From: Branchiostoma belcheri
Lineage: Eukaryota > Chordata > Leptocardii > Amphioxiformes > Branchiostomatidae
DNA: 64,000 bases
NCBI RefSeq assembly: GCF_001625305.1
Contig: NW_017802379.1
Location: forward strand, 11,566,081 to 11,630,080
Direction of reading: 5' to 3'
In this document: piece by piece, positions 32,242 to 45,100 of the stretch
Numbering within the stretch: position 1 is the stretch's first letter
How the letters are laid out: the number at the start of each line of letters is the position of its first letter
The notes under the pieces: generated by a model
The model's database searches: none
The model's input: only the letters and a program-made list of their open reading frames with translations
Told to the model about the DNA's origin: nothing
Program-made: the position numbers and the translations under genes

Positions 32242-33224
32242 CCCTAAACAGTACACCTGGGGTCCGCGCGGACCCCAGCACTATATATTCTGTAATATTT
32301 TTTTTGTTTCTAAAGATTTTTTTCTGAAATTTTAGGTAATTGTCACCCACAAAGTTGTCTCTCAATACAGTGCAGAAAACTCCGTTTCTACAATTTATAA
32401 AAAAAATTATATCTGATTTTCTTTTGGGGTCCGCGCGGACCCCAGCCGGCTTTCGATCATAATGGATACACTGGCGTTCTTATACATTACCTTATTTCCG
32501 TTTTTATATGTTTTTATACACTCATCGTATGTCTACCAAGTTTTCAGAGAATGGTGTAGTAATAGAATTAAATTTTAATAACTTTGGTGTAATTATTTCG
32601 TCATATGACGTCAGAGCTAATAATATAGTCCGCCATATTGGATTTTGACCAATGACGTCATCAAATTAGCATATTCTATGCATATGAAATGATTTAACTT
32701 ATATTTAATTATGTAAGATGTTATTAATGTTAGAAAGGAAGTGTAATTTGACATAAACCCATATTTTTTATGTTTAAACCAAAATTACTGATATTTAAAA
32801 AAACTGCCCATCAGAAACCCGTTGCCATGGTAACATACAAAAAATAATTAACTTACTAGTATTAAATTAATATAAACATTTTCCTAGATACATTTTAGAA
32901 AGGTCACCAAATTTGATGCTTCTAGGGTAAGCCGTTCAGGCGCTATCTGAGATTAAAGTTGGGCCTGAAAAGCCCTTTCTGTCTGAATAGGGCTTAAAAA
33001 TTTGGTATTTCTTATTTTCTTCTTTTCTTCACCAAAAAATAAGAAAAGTTGAAAATGCATAATTTTTGTACGTAATGTGGACATAGAGGTTCACACATCA
33101 CTTTGCAAAACAATTAAGCTGGTAGCATGTTGACAATTTCTAAAATTAGCAAAAAACTGTTCTGGGGTCCGCGCGGACCCCAGGTGTACAGATTAATCAG
33201 TCCGGGAAGGTGTTCTCTTGAGGG
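32242..33224. mobile_element. piggyBac-type MITE, TTAA flanks, GGGGTCCGCGCGGACCCC hairpins
   Basis: 983 bp, TTAA at 32238-32241 and 33225-33228, ends CCCTAAACAG... and ...CTTGAGGG. Both subterminal regions carry CTGGGGTCCGCGCGGACCCC palindromes (one more near 32430). The interior shares ACCAATGACGTCATCAAATT and TTTTCAGAGAATGGTGTA with the element at 52990-53900. No ORF. Confidence 0.85.
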
Positions 33225-33239
33225 TTAATTATTTAAATA

Positions 33240-33630
33240 AATGGTTTTTATTGTCCAAACAGTACCCGTGCAGTCGCAGCCTTTATACGGCTGAATTGGT
33301 GCAGGGTATCACATAATAATCAATACAAATCACAACAATTACAACAATCAAATAATACACATATTTGTTCCACAATCATTTTTGTGGAACTGTCGCAAGG
33401 GTCTGTGCGGCTGCCATTCGGCGCCACAAGGTGACCTCAATACGACTTTCCCCAACCGAAGTTAGGTACCCATTCACACCTGGGTGGAGTGAGGAAATTC
33501 GTGTGAAGTGCCTTTCCCAAGGGCACAACGTCGGGGCGCATGTTCAGACGTGTCCCGGGTACGACTCGGAATCGAACCCGGGTCTCCCGGTTCACAGTCG
33601 ATTGCTCTAACCACTACACCACCCGACGCC
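33240..33630 (-). mobile_element. tRNA-derived SINE (second copy)
   Basis: Reverse complement of 17187-17575 from A-rich tail (left) to tRNA-like head (right, GAATCGAACCCGGG and CTCTAACCACTACACCACC). It abuts the right end of the piggyBac-type MITE. Confidence 0.9.
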
Positions 33631-33639
33631 CTTTATAAG

Positions 33640-34820
33640 TGGCATTATAGGTACTAGTATCTGGTGCATTGTTCATTGTGTCGAAAACTGGGACAACAAC
33701 ATTCCATATCGAAGAATACTGTTATTATGAAAAAAAAAATCGATACAGAACAATTCATTTTGGGATGAGGACGGAAACGGACACATATACGCTGTACTTA
33801 CTCCTAAGAAAATATCTGCCATTCTAGTTGAAATCAAGACTGTATCCTATGTCTTCACAGATTGCTATTCTCACAAACAATATATTTCAAGTGAAGTCAG
33901 CGAAGCTTAGATATAGATAGAGAAGAATAGAAAATCTAGGATGAATCTATCTATAAGTTATTCGAACAACAGCTTTCTTGCACCTGTAAGTGTCACACGT
34001 GATGTTTTGGCAGAATCGTGTCTAATCGCAGAGAATTCAGCTCTGGGTAATTATACTTGATGAACCGGTTTTGTTTTGCTGCATGCCAGCATTACAAAAC
34101 GATCACTTAAATCTTTCTAAACAGGCGTTTCCATCATCAAACCTAAATCTCTACATTATCTGCCAATACCTAATAGAAGATCATATGCCTAGCTATAAAG
34201 TATTTCTTAAAGGCTGATGAAACACATAGCAACTTGTCAGGGAGTCGGTAGAATGTTGGGATTCGTTTAGAAAAGTGTCGGGCGGTCTGCGTTTTTTTAG
34301 GGTTGTTGGAAGTAGGTTAAAACATTCAAAACTCGGTTGAGCACAGGAGTAACCAATGTTCTTGTTCTAAAATGGTCTTTTGCGAATTTTAGACATCACT
34401 TAAAACGGTCAGAATGTTCTAAACCTTCCTCAAACTTTGGTTGGTTGGCAATCCGGGTCGAGGTTGGGAAAGATTCGGAAAGTGGGTCAGCGACTTGGCA
34501 GATTTAAAACATTAAAAAAAAAACATACAGTGTCTTATTAGCCTTCTTTTTTAAAAAAAGTCTTACTGCCTTTTGAAATATTCTACGAAGACAAATAGTA
34601 TGTAGAAACAGGATGGATATCAAAATTTAGCAAAGTGAGATAAGAAACGGAACTGTTTACAGCTGCATGCACGTATGAAATTATAGGTTGACAAACAAGA
34701 ACGCCTCTGTTGTTTAGACAAATACAATCTACTGTACACAACTGAGGGCGGTTAAAGCCAAGAAAACAGTATTAAAGATACGAAAAAAACCCTCCAAAGA
34801 ATCGACGATTTTTGGAACAA
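33640..34820. other. Predicted intron/upstream region of the coiled-coil gene
   Basis: Apart from the mini-exon, I see diverged repeat fragments (e.g. GGTTGTTGGAAGTAGGTTAA near 34300) and T/A runs. No other gene. Confidence 0.35.
33802..33823 (-). CDS. Candidate 22-nt first coding exon (MADIFLG) of the coiled-coil gene
   Basis: TTGATTTCAACTAG/A ATG GCA GAT ATT TTC TTA GGA/GTAAGTAC: acceptor, start codon in good context and strong donor in phase 0, matching acceptor 31902. Short, hence tentative. Confidence 0.4.
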
Positions 34821-34828
34821 TTTTACCT

Positions 34829-34990
34829 GGTGTCGGCACACGGTCTCTTGAAAGACGACAAAACCCCACCCTGTTTTTTTTTTCTTCTGTCACGAGCTCT
34901 TAGCCCTAGTGACGTCACCTGACCACAATTGACGACGTCCTCGTCCTGTAATCAGGCGGCTAAACTCGATCCGATGACTCTTTATTCTAT
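34829..34990 (-). promoter_or_regulatory. Candidate 5' UTR exon and promoter of the coiled-coil gene
   Basis: Minus-strand donor GACACCAG/GTAAAATTG at 34829, preceded by a block with GGTGACGTCACTAGGG (CRE-like TGACGTCA) and GCCGCCTGATTACAGG, related to the first-exon-like modules at 11-25 kb. Inference. Confidence 0.35.
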
Positions 34991-35288
34991 ACGTAATATG
35001 TTTTACAACTTTGGGATCATTTTGTATTAAATTCCCACAGTACTTGTAGGTAAAATTTAATGTACGAAGCTGATAATTAAACAAAAAACAATTATCAGAG
35101 TATTTTGCGCCGTTTTTCGTCTATGTATTAGGAAACGAATTGTGACAACTAACTACTTACTTAAAATGTCCCTTTTGTCACTACTTTCATAGCAAATTAC
35201 AGGTTGGTTCATCATCGGATACAAGTAGCACTGGGACATACAGTCTTATACAACATTTACACGTTACAAGTCTTCGTAAAATGGATAA

Positions 35289-35704
35289 GGCCATGCCGAC
35301 TTAATTTTATGGATGGCATCCTCTGAAGACCCCCAAACTAGTGCGCGCGGGCCGATAAAAAATATTCCGGCTGAAAATAAAAATGCTACTAAACCACAGG
35401 AATACAATGCTGGTATTGTGAATATTGCGGTAGTAGATAGCGACGTATACGTAAAGACAGCACATGCTGGCTTTTTGTGGAATGTATGAATGGGCACTGT
35501 ACGTATGTACTGAGTTCTTGAGTCGTGGAGCTTTGGTAGCCTGGGTGCCCGGCTTCGTCCGGCTTCGTATTGTCGCTGACTACCATGGACTACCCAGGCC
35601 TAGAGCCAGGCCAGAGCCTTGGTGGACGTGATCTTTTCCTTTTTAGAACAGGCGAAAATCAATGCGCGCGCAGATGTCATCCATAAAATTAAGACGATGT
35701 GGCC
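35289..35704. mobile_element. Harbinger-type MITE, TIR GGCCA, TSD TAA
   Basis: GGCCATGCCGACTTAATTTT...ATGGATGGCATCC and complement ...GATGTCATCCATAAAATTAA.GATGTGGCC, flanked by TAA at 35286-35288 and 35705-35707. The interior shares 'AAAAATGCTRCTAAACCACA' with 16412-16794. Confidence 0.85.
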
Positions 35705-35884
35705 TAATACGCAAATTAAAATAGGTGTCGACTTGTTGAACAGGTTTTTCTTCGAGGGTATCATGTCCTGACGCATGCATTTGCTACAAAAGTACAAAAA
35801 GTCCCACCCTATGCATATTGTAACAAAAACAATCTATGTCCGTACAAATTAAAAGCTTTTATTACGAAATTCCTTCTTGACAAC

Positions 35885-35945
35885 CAGTTTTTTTAACGTT
35901 TCGGTAACCGTCTGTCACCTTCTTCAGGGCATTTCTGAATGGTCT
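35885..35945 (-). ncRNA. Hammerhead-like motif fragment
   Basis: Minus strand: CCTGAAGAAGGTGACAGACG then GTTACCGAAACGTT. CTGAAGA and GAAA boxes bracket an imperfect stem, the same layout as at 56545-56745, with one core base changed. Likely a Penelope-like remnant. Confidence 0.3.
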
Positions 35946-36124
35946 ACATCGTACAACACAGGTGTCGCTTGTATAAATGTGTTCCAAAATTAAAGGTTTT
36001 AACATATATATGCAGTTCTATTCTCATAGAAATAAATACTTCACTGTACTAATATTACGACTGTTTGTTTCATGTCTGGAAAATTGTGAAATTTAGAAAT
36101 TTACACAAAATCTTTTTTTTTGTG

Positions 36125-36260
36125 TGTGTGTAATAAAGGATCCCAGGATTCTACAGTGGAAAGTGCTACACAATGTCTATCCGACTAGGGTAAAATTACA
36201 AAGACAGGGCATTTTCGAGAACGACAGATGCTGGTTTCGTTACTCTTTTTGACTATGTTG
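36125..36260 (+). mobile_element. LINE coding fragment
   Basis: Plus frame WKVLHNVYPTRVKLQRQGIF followed by ENDRCWF resembles the region before the C-terminal zinc knuckle of non-LTR retrotransposons. Degraded downstream. Confidence 0.45.
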
Positions 36261-36591
36261 AACATTTTTTTCTATTGCGATATTGCAAAAACCATATGTT
36301 TAGAAGTAAAGAAAAATTTTCTTGTATCAAATACTCGGATAACACATTATATCCCTACACGACATTATTCTTGGTTATACAGGAAATTAAAAAAAAATCA
36401 TTATGATAACATATGAATATTACTTGCAATTTTCAAGTACATATACAATGGAATATTTCTATATTGTATGAAAACAAATGCTTCTTGATACGTTTACTGT
36501 AAACATTGTTTGCCATATGTAATATAGGTATTATTTGACGGTAAATATTATTTGCAAACGTAAGTTTAAAAAAACGTTCGTATCGAAATGG

Positions 36592-36705
<114 letters not shown>

Positions 36706-37443
36706 CTATACATGTTGATAACATGCTTGTGTATCATAATCAATGTAGCGTAGTTATCCATATAATATAAAATGATCACAAACTTGAAAAACCTTTGAAA
36801 ATTATTTACACAGTCAATAGTGGCTACGTTACAGAGGCTTCTTATTAGCCCAGATGACAATATCTTGTATACCCTATCAATATATATAGTCCGAACACGA
36901 ACATGACATTTAAAGTGTATCAATTTGTCAAAAATACAACATGCTTTGCATATTACTTTATGTAGTACAAAAACATACCATTTTACAACTTACATTAAGC
37001 TGAGCTAACATAATGTAACACATCACACATGACGTCAAACTGTAACATGAAAGGAATTAACCATATCATAATGTTACAATACAGAAGATACTGCTTCAAA
37101 CTATCCATAATTAAGATAATTAAGGATTGAAAAATCGGCACTTAAAAAGTGACATTGTAAATCATCAAAGCTTGTCCTTTATAGATTACGTACATTCGTG
37201 GAATATAATTAATTACTATAAAATATCCAGTTTATTACATTTTGTGACCTTTGTTTTCGGGCTTTTTTGCTCATCATTTCCTTTTTTCGGACAGATGGAA
37301 CTAGTATTTAGTCCATCTGATATCTTTAATGCAACGTTTTTTCTTTGTTATCCTTGTAACAGGCCAACCTAAAGTGCAATTGTTAAGATCGATAAAACAT
37401 CTTCTTTGAATTCATACGGTGCGCAGCATAAACAAATTTTAAC

Positions 37444-37933
37444 GGGGGTGCCCTAATTTCGGACGTGCCCTAACTCCGGATTGAATTTTTACCGATCTTA
37501 TTATGCAAAAGTACACTGGATACAACCCTCCTCACGTGAGACGAGAAGTACACACAATCGCATTTTAACTGTCAAAAGAAAGCTAAAATATCATGGAATT
37601 TTATTCTAATTTTTGTTTACTTAAAGTTTTTCTCAACGCCCGAAGATAGCAAAATTACGAAAGCGTTCGAAGTCAGGACACACTGTCCAGTGTAGCCGCA
37701 TTCACGAAGGTACATTTACGAAAACGTCTCAAAGGTTTGTCACTTGTAACACGTATCGGGAAGGCTTTGTGAATAGCATTAATGAATTTCTTATTCAAGT
37801 TCACGTAAGTACGTTGTTTACATTAATGTTCTCAAAATTTATTCATCAAAAACCTGAACACTCTCTGACAACTAGCAATAAAGTGCCGTGAATTCCAGCG
37901 CGTGAAAAAGCGTCCGAAGTTAAGGCACCCCAA
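37444..37933. mobile_element. MITE with GGGGTGCC termini
   Basis: Left GGGGGTGCCCTAATTTCGGA, right CGTCCGAAGTTAAGGCACCCC. About 490 bp, no ORF. Related to the degraded element at 15850-16110. Confidence 0.65.
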
Positions 37934-37976
37934 GGTTTAAATGTTCCATTCTCCATCAAAGATCTACCTAAAGGTA

Positions 37977-38559
37977 AGGTCCCAATTACCTCGGTGCCCG
38001 TCAGGGATGTAGCCCCGGCTGGCCCCGGCCGGGCTCAGGAGTCTGGCGGGCATCGTCTGTCGTGGGCACAATTAAAAGTTTCCTTCAGTAGCATTTTGTT
38101 AAAAATTTTGTCAACCTCTTTGGTTGGTCTCCGGCAGGCACCCGGCAGGTACCCGGCAGATTCTCTGACGATGTATTGTACTGACCAATAAGTAATGCAG
38201 AATTCACGCTTTTGTTGTGATCATTTGATCTGTGACGTCACACATGTTACCCGGGTTTACGAAGTACACACCTTTATTCTGTTCATCTGGTCTGTGACGT
38301 AACAAATGTGTCCCGGTGGACTGCCGGCAACCGGAGGGGCACCTCTCGGTGTTCTCACGGTGAGGTCACGGTGTCTTTTTGTCAGCGGGACCCGGGTAGA
38401 ATTTAACTCAGAGTTCAATTCTTCTCGGGGCCCCGCCGGGCCCAAAAATAGCCCGATAGCCGCGGGGTGTCCCGCGGGGCAACGTAGGGGTCCCGCCCGA
38501 AAGTGCCAAAAAACAGCTCGGGTACTACCCGCCAGGGCCCCTTTTCCCAATTGGGACCT
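37977..38559. mobile_element. GC-rich MITE, TIR AGGTCCCAATT, TSD TA
   Basis: Starts AGGTCCCAATTACC and ends CCCAATTGGGACCT, flanked by TA. Reverse-complement relative of 58270-58815. TA duplication fits Tc1/mariner-like mobilisation. The GC-rich interior produces open frames that are not genes. It lies just 3' of the channel gene's stop codon. Confidence 0.75.
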
Positions 38560-38679
38560 TAGCATAACTTGGCGCGGATAGCTCTGCGAGGGAGAATGGT
38601 AGGTTCTGGACCAATGTATGGAACCAAGTACCGGATAATATGAAAAGTTACAAAGTTTGCGTTCAAAAATAAACAACAA

Positions 38680-38787
38680 AATCTCTCTCTCTCTCTCTCC
38701 CTTTCTCTGAGTCTCTCTCTAAGTCTCTCTCTCTCTCTCTCTCTCTCTCCCTTTCTCTAACTGTCTCTCTCTCTCTGTCTCTCCCTT
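38680..38787. repeat. (CT)n tract next to the channel-gene stop codon
   Basis: CT-rich microsatellite immediately downstream of the TAA at 38788-38790 on the minus strand (AG-rich in the transcript), so it would be the proximal 3' UTR. Confidence 0.9.
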
Positions 38788-39193
38788 TTAGTCAGGGCTA
38801 ATACGTGGTCGACCAATAAGCAGACTACATGGAACGGCCACAACAATGGCGATGACATAAAGGATCAAACTCAGCCTGTCTAACACACCAGCCAACAAAG
38901 CATACTCCCCAACTTCTTCATCGTCATCTCCACCACTTGTCTTTGCCAGAACATCGATACTCCCAGACAGTTGCTTAACACTGACCTTAAGGTCATCTAC
39001 GCTTCCTTTTAACCCAATAAGGGTAGCCGCGACCTCATTTTGCACGTTCATAGGTGGGTTGTCTCCTCCGTCGTTGTCCATCACCATCGCGTCGTTGTCT
39101 TGTCCTTCGATGTATGTTACGTTCTTGCGTATGGTGTATTTTGCTGCCTCTTCATCTTTCAGATTCTTGGTCAAGTCTCCCATCAGTAGGGCC
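38788..39193 (-). CDS. Last exon: cytoplasmic loop, TM4, stop
   Basis: 406 nt from acceptor GTCTAAG. Encodes a loop of about 90 residues (acidic, with [18 protein letters not shown]), then [32 protein letters not shown] as TM4 (AYALL-type start), ending RPRISPD and TAA. Confidence 0.9.
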
Positions 39194-42100
39194 CTTAGAC
39201 AAAAGAAAAAAAGCTAGTATGTATAATCAAAGTAAAAAGTGATTTGAAGATATGTACTAATTATAAATAAAAAAAATTACGAGCCGTTGTGATTCTTTTG
39301 CTTCTGGATTTTTGTTACTAACCATGGATATGTGATGATTACATATAGCATAATCTATTCTATGCGTGCTTTTTTAAAACCCAAATTACATACATTTCTA
39401 ATGTGAAATCGCTACAATCATTTGATAAGATTTTGTCTCAACATGTATAATCAAATATGCAAATAACACCCACCCACACTGATATAATAAATGAATTGTG
39501 TCTCGCATAAGACACATTGTGACATTATCGCCCGGGCGGGACCTATCGTACCTCGTAAGGGCACGGTCACATTTCCAAGCCGGGGCCCGGCCGGGTTGTT
39601 TGCGTGAACGAAAAATAAACAATTTGTATTAAGAGTATACACAAATAGTAGTCATGGATAATTTTCTGAAACTTTTTTGCGGTGTTTTGCTGTCTTATTA
39701 TGTCGTTTGGAACGAAAATCATTATATAATATATCATAATTTATTATATCAGTTTCCGTCTTCGACTCGGTTCAGGACATGTGGAGTGAGTGGAAGTCAC
39801 TGTTCGAGTCAGTTTGCGACAGACATGCTCCAGTGAAGAAATTCAGGGTAAAAGGAACTGATTGCCCGCCCTGGCTATCTGAAGATGTGCGCGAGCTCAT
39901 GTCCCTCAGAGACAAAGCAAGGTATACAGCCGAAAAAACACAAAAACTAACAGATTGGGAAACGTACAAAAAACTACGCAATCACACCAAGAGCTTAATC
40001 CTGTCCAGCAAACGCAACTACTACACCGACAAAATCAACAGTGTTTCTGTGCCCGGTATGTGGAACTCCAAGAACAACAATCTGTCATGACACGGTATAT
40101 GCTATTGTAAATACTTTTAACAATTTTGCTGTTTTTAACCGCTTGACTATGATCGCCACCTATTGTAAATACTTTTAATAATTGCTGTTTTAACTGTCTT
40201 TAATAATTGCTTTTAATATTTGTGCCAACCGTTTTTAACAATTTGTAATGCGGCAGACCAATTCAGGGCCCTACGGGGACCCTGCTACTCTGTACAGCAT
40301 AGTATGAAAGAAATAAACCAGTATTAAAAAAAAAAAAAATAAAAAAAAATAAAGTCTCTGTTGGGAAAGCAAAACTCGGGTGACATCACAAGCAGGAAGG
40401 ACGAGGAGGGAAACACAAAAACATCACCACTAGACATTGCACATGTACTTAACAAGTACTTTGGAACGGTTGCTGAAATGCTAGCCCAAAACATCAACAA
40501 AGGGCTATCTCATTTCAGTCCTTTACAGTTTGTCAGGGACTACCAGTCCCGCTTCACCCTCACACCTGTGACAGAGGAGTTCGTCACCCAACAACTCTTA
40601 GCTCTGAAGCCTGACAAAGCCACTGGACTTGACCAGCTCAACAACAAACTTTTGAAGTCAGCCGCTCAAGAAATAGCACCTTCTCTGACAACCATCATAA
40701 ATGCCTCCATACAGACAAGTGAATTCCCGGAGGATTGGAAAAGGGCAAGGCTGTCGCCCATATACAAGGCTGGTGATCGAGATGCCACCAACAACTACAG
40801 ACCCATCAGCATCCTTCCTGCCGTCTCCAAAATTCTGGAAAGAACCGTGCACATACAACTCTACGATTACCTGACAACCAACAGTATTCTCTCAGAAGTC
40901 CAATCTGGCTTCAGACCTGGACACTCAACACAAACAGCTGTACACCTATTAACTGAGAGATGGTTCAAGGCCATGAACGACGGTAAACTGACGGAGGCAG
41001 TCTTTATTGATTTGTCCAAAGCATTTGACACTCTGGATCATTCCATCCTTCTCCAGAAGATGTCTAGATACGGCATACAAGGTAGTGCACTCAACTGGTT
41101 CCAGTCTTACCTCACCGGAAGGAAGCACTGCACCTCCATCAACGGAGTAAGTTCTGCGTTTCACCAAGTAAAATATGGGGTGCCCCAAGGATCGATATTG
41201 GGGCCCCTTCTTTTCCTCCTATATGTCAATGATATGCCTGAATGTTTACAGTCTTGCGATATTTCAATGTACGCAGATGATACTGTAATTTACTTTAGTC
41301 ATAAAAACTCCACAAACATTGAGCAGGTACTTCAGAACGACCTACAAAATGTTGCTGTCGAAATGGTTTGCCGCAAACTCGCTATCAATGAACGGTGGCA
41401 AATGTAAATGTATGTACATAGGAACGAACAAGAGACTGACAAACTGTAACCCTCCCAGACTTACTGTCAATGGTGTCAACATTAAAACATGTGATAAATA
41501 CACCTACTTAGGTGTGGTTATCGACCGTCAACTAAACTGGAAGGACCAGGTGAAAGCTGTACCAGGGAAATTGAGGCGTTCTTCTTTTATGATGAAACAC
41601 GTCAGCCCCTTCATCTCAACGTCAGCTCTTTGCACTTTGTATAACGCCATTTTTCTGCCACACATAACATATGCCTGCACAGCATGGTACACTGCTCCAG
41701 ATCAAGATCTGCAGAAGATACAACGGATGCAGAATCGGGCAGGAAAACTGATACTGAAGGCGCCTTACAGGACACCATCAATCGAATTGCTTAACCGGCT
41801 GGGCTGGAAAGACATTGAAGCAACGCATAAACACCACGAGATCATGCTCGTCTACAAAGCCATTAACAACAAACTTCCACACTACATGCGCCAGATGTTT
41901 GCTTACTGTAGCGAGCAAAGCACAAGGTCAACTAGACAAAGCACAAGCAATAAACTAGTTGTTCCTAAACCTCATCTAGAGAGCTTTAGAAGATCCCTAG
42001 CCTACCGCGGACCCACTGCCTGGAACAGTCTTCCAGTGGACATACGCACGGCCCCAACCCTCGCTTCCTTTAAGAGACTCCTAAAGAGGTAGAAACCAGG

Positions 42101-45100
42101 AATGAAAAACGAACGGACAAGAACTACTTACCTGCTTTGACGTCTATGTATTTACTTAATTATGTATGTATATAAGTTGTACCATGTTATGATGAATATG
42201 TGTTTAGATTTATTAAGACTCTGAATCATGTATCCAAGTCTGATGTATACATTATGTTTTTTGTAGGAATTTGTTGACCCTTGTACCTCTCCCCTGCATG
42301 ATGACCACAATGAAAAGCAACCTGTTGGCCGAATTGTGTATTTTCATCAATAAATAAAGGCGCAAACAAACAAACAATAATTTTCGTTCCAAACGACTGC
42401 CCGACCGGGCCCCGGGTTGGGAAATGTGACCGCGCCTTAAGGGGTGGTAACCCTGGTCATGTATGGTCGATATAATGATTACCATATTATCTGTTGTATT
42501 CAAGTATTTGACATACCTTGCTAAGTACTTCAGGAAGACCGTCCGCACCCATTTAGGGACAGGTCCTTTCTTGTCATGTATGATGATGATGAAAACAGTC
42601 GTCAGCATGAAGAGAGCCATCAGAGCCATGCACACAATGATCAGCATAGCTGGAAGAGAAGGAAAAATTTTACCACCAAAGCCCATGTAAAACATTAACG
42701 AATTATACAAAGGCCCACAACGACACTTCCACACACGTCTTCCACAGCCCTTCCACAGCGCGCTGCCAAGGGATATACCTTCCATAGCGCGATTCCGCAG
42801 AGCTTCCACATCGCGCTGCCAAGGATATACCTTCCATAGCGCGATTCCGCGGATCTTCCGCGCGCTATGGAAGGTATATCCTTGGCAGCGCGACGTGGAA
42901 GGTGGTTGTGGAAGAGGTGTTTGGATGTGTCGTTGTGGGCCTTCGTAGAATTCGTCCTCCCGACCACCAGTCGAACGCCCTGCAACCATGGTTGGGAGTA
43001 GGTCAGAGCAAAGCCGGCAGGGTTGACTGGTGTTCGGTGATGTTGGCTACAATCCGGTTGCGCAAGTCAGAAGTTTCATAATGTTTGATAGGCTGGTATC
43101 CAGTCTTACGTGGTTGGGGGTGTTCAGGCAGGCTGTGTCTTCGGGGGCTCTAAGAGGTCCCCCCGCCCAGTTCAACAGGCCGTCCCGGTCTGGTCCCGGC
43201 AGGAGTGTTATGCTAATAAGAGACAGTATGCTTAAGGATTTGGTTTCCCCCACCACGTGGAGGGCTAAGTAATCTTAAGTTTCGTGAAATACACACCGGG
43301 CAACATGTGTGAGGCGGGCGGGACAGGGCACTTGCTACCCCGACCACGATCAGACTGGATTTATTTATTTATTTATTTATTTCTGTTTTCTTTCACCAGG
43401 GTGGCCCACTCAGTGTTTTTTCACTGCTTTCCAGTGGGGCCCTGGATACATACAGTCACATGTACAAAATAATCAGGATACAGTAAAAAATAATACTGAT
43501 AATTATAATAACGAAAGTAATAACGTAAAGAAAACAGTATCAATAACAATAATGATGATGAAAATAATGATAATGAATAATAATAATAAACAAATAATAA
43601 CAAAGCATTAATAGGAGTCATTGTCCAGTCTGTCTAGGTCGTAATGGAGAGGTCAGAGGTCTGCGCGCCCAGCTTTTACATTTTGATTGGAAAACAGACG
43701 TGGACGTACAAGTCTTTATAGATTGTGGCAGACGATTCCAGAGGTCAGCACCTCTGTATGAGAACTTGCGCTTTCCACATTCAAGGCGTGCTAATGGCAG
43801 TTTCAGGGATAGATTCAAAATGTGTCTAGTTGCATATCTATGGGATTCAGGCTAAATGTTGGAAAATTCTCGCGGATTTGTCGAGAGACTTCAACATGGT
43901 CGGTCAATGATTTTGGGTGTAAGTCTGCAGTTTTCGAACAGTGTTTGGGATTGAATATAGATCATATCATATATAAAAGAAGGCGTGGCCTAAATCTGGT
44001 CAGACTGCTATCAAACCTTAGTCAAACGGTTTGGTGTTGGGCAAAGGTCAGTAACAGGCGCAGGCGCAGAGGGCCCAGTTCTAGTATATGGCAATGTAAT
44101 GTAAAGTGTGAAGAAGTCTTTTTCTTGGGAAATGTTGTTGTTTTGGACTTTGATGTTATAGGTAAGGGTTGTAGTATTTTAATTTTCTTGAAAAAACAGA
44201 CTTGCAGCCATGTTTGTATTGCTGGCTCGCTGAAGAAGATATAGGTTTACATGCGGTCATCATCTGTCCAGAGGGGTGGGGGGCACTTCCCAATGTTCGG
44301 GTAGAGTTCTCGCATAGTTTAGCTGCGTAGGATTTTTTTTCATTTTTTAGGAATGGAGACTCGAGAGGTTCGACTACCCTGCCAGTGTAGGATTTTCAAG
44401 GTCTAAAACTCGGATATATAAATTTTGACCACGTTCTTTTGACATAATTCCCATATATTAACATAGGAAAGCCCTATTACTGGGCTTTGTCCTGTTTGCA
44501 TGCCAGTAGCCAGGGGATAGGAGGGGGGTCGAGGAGTTCGGAAGAACCCACAACAAGGATCAAAGGTCCACTTTTCATCTAAAAAGATGGAATCGTAAAA
44601 AAAGTTTGTTATTGAATAAAAAGTTATGTCTGATTTTTTTTTACTTTAAAGTTCTTTCAAAAAGCAGGAGATACCGTTTTTGAAGGTTCAATTTTCAAAG
44701 ATTTTCCTAGGGAGCTCCCTCCCCGAACCTCACGCCTTCGGTGCTAGCTTTAGCTCATCTCTTAGACGGTGGAAAGAACCTTCACCCCCACCCATTCAAG
44801 ATCTTGGCTAAGGACGGGAGCAAGATCGGTTCTAAGTGTGTGACGGGGATTACCAATGAAAGGCAGGCTACTGGACACCGGCAGGAAACTTGTGACGACG
44901 ACCAGCGACACCACCATGGACAGCAGCACGGTGACGCCGAATCCAATCCTGTCGCCTTTATCAATGGGCATGATGAAGGTGATGACCATCAGGACGACAA
45001 GGATGAGACAGGGAGAGATGGTTGTGGAGTAGTGATAGGTGGGATCACGTTTGAGCCTCATGGTCAGACAGGCAGTGTTATTGACAGCTGAAAGGGTTGT

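Larger units (their letters stand above)
39555..42439. mobile_element. MITE with TIR GGTCACATTTCC, split by a LINE
   Basis: Left half from TAAGGGCACGGTCACATTTC (39555) to about 39725, right half from about 42380 to GGAAATGTGACCGCGCCTTA (42439). The uninterrupted relative is 51348-51550. Located in the TM3-TM4 intron. Confidence 0.75.

Noticed and set aside
38257..38679. 140-codon minus and 91-codon plus frames
   Set aside because: They lie within a GC-rich inverted-repeat element and have no domain.
43030..43272. 80-codon frame with [10 protein letters not shown], similar to ORF1 GDSL motifs of some LINEs
   Set aside because: Too short and isolated to support a call.
44741..45091. 116-codon plus frame over the TM1-TM2 exon
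   Set aside because: Antisense shadow of the channel exon.
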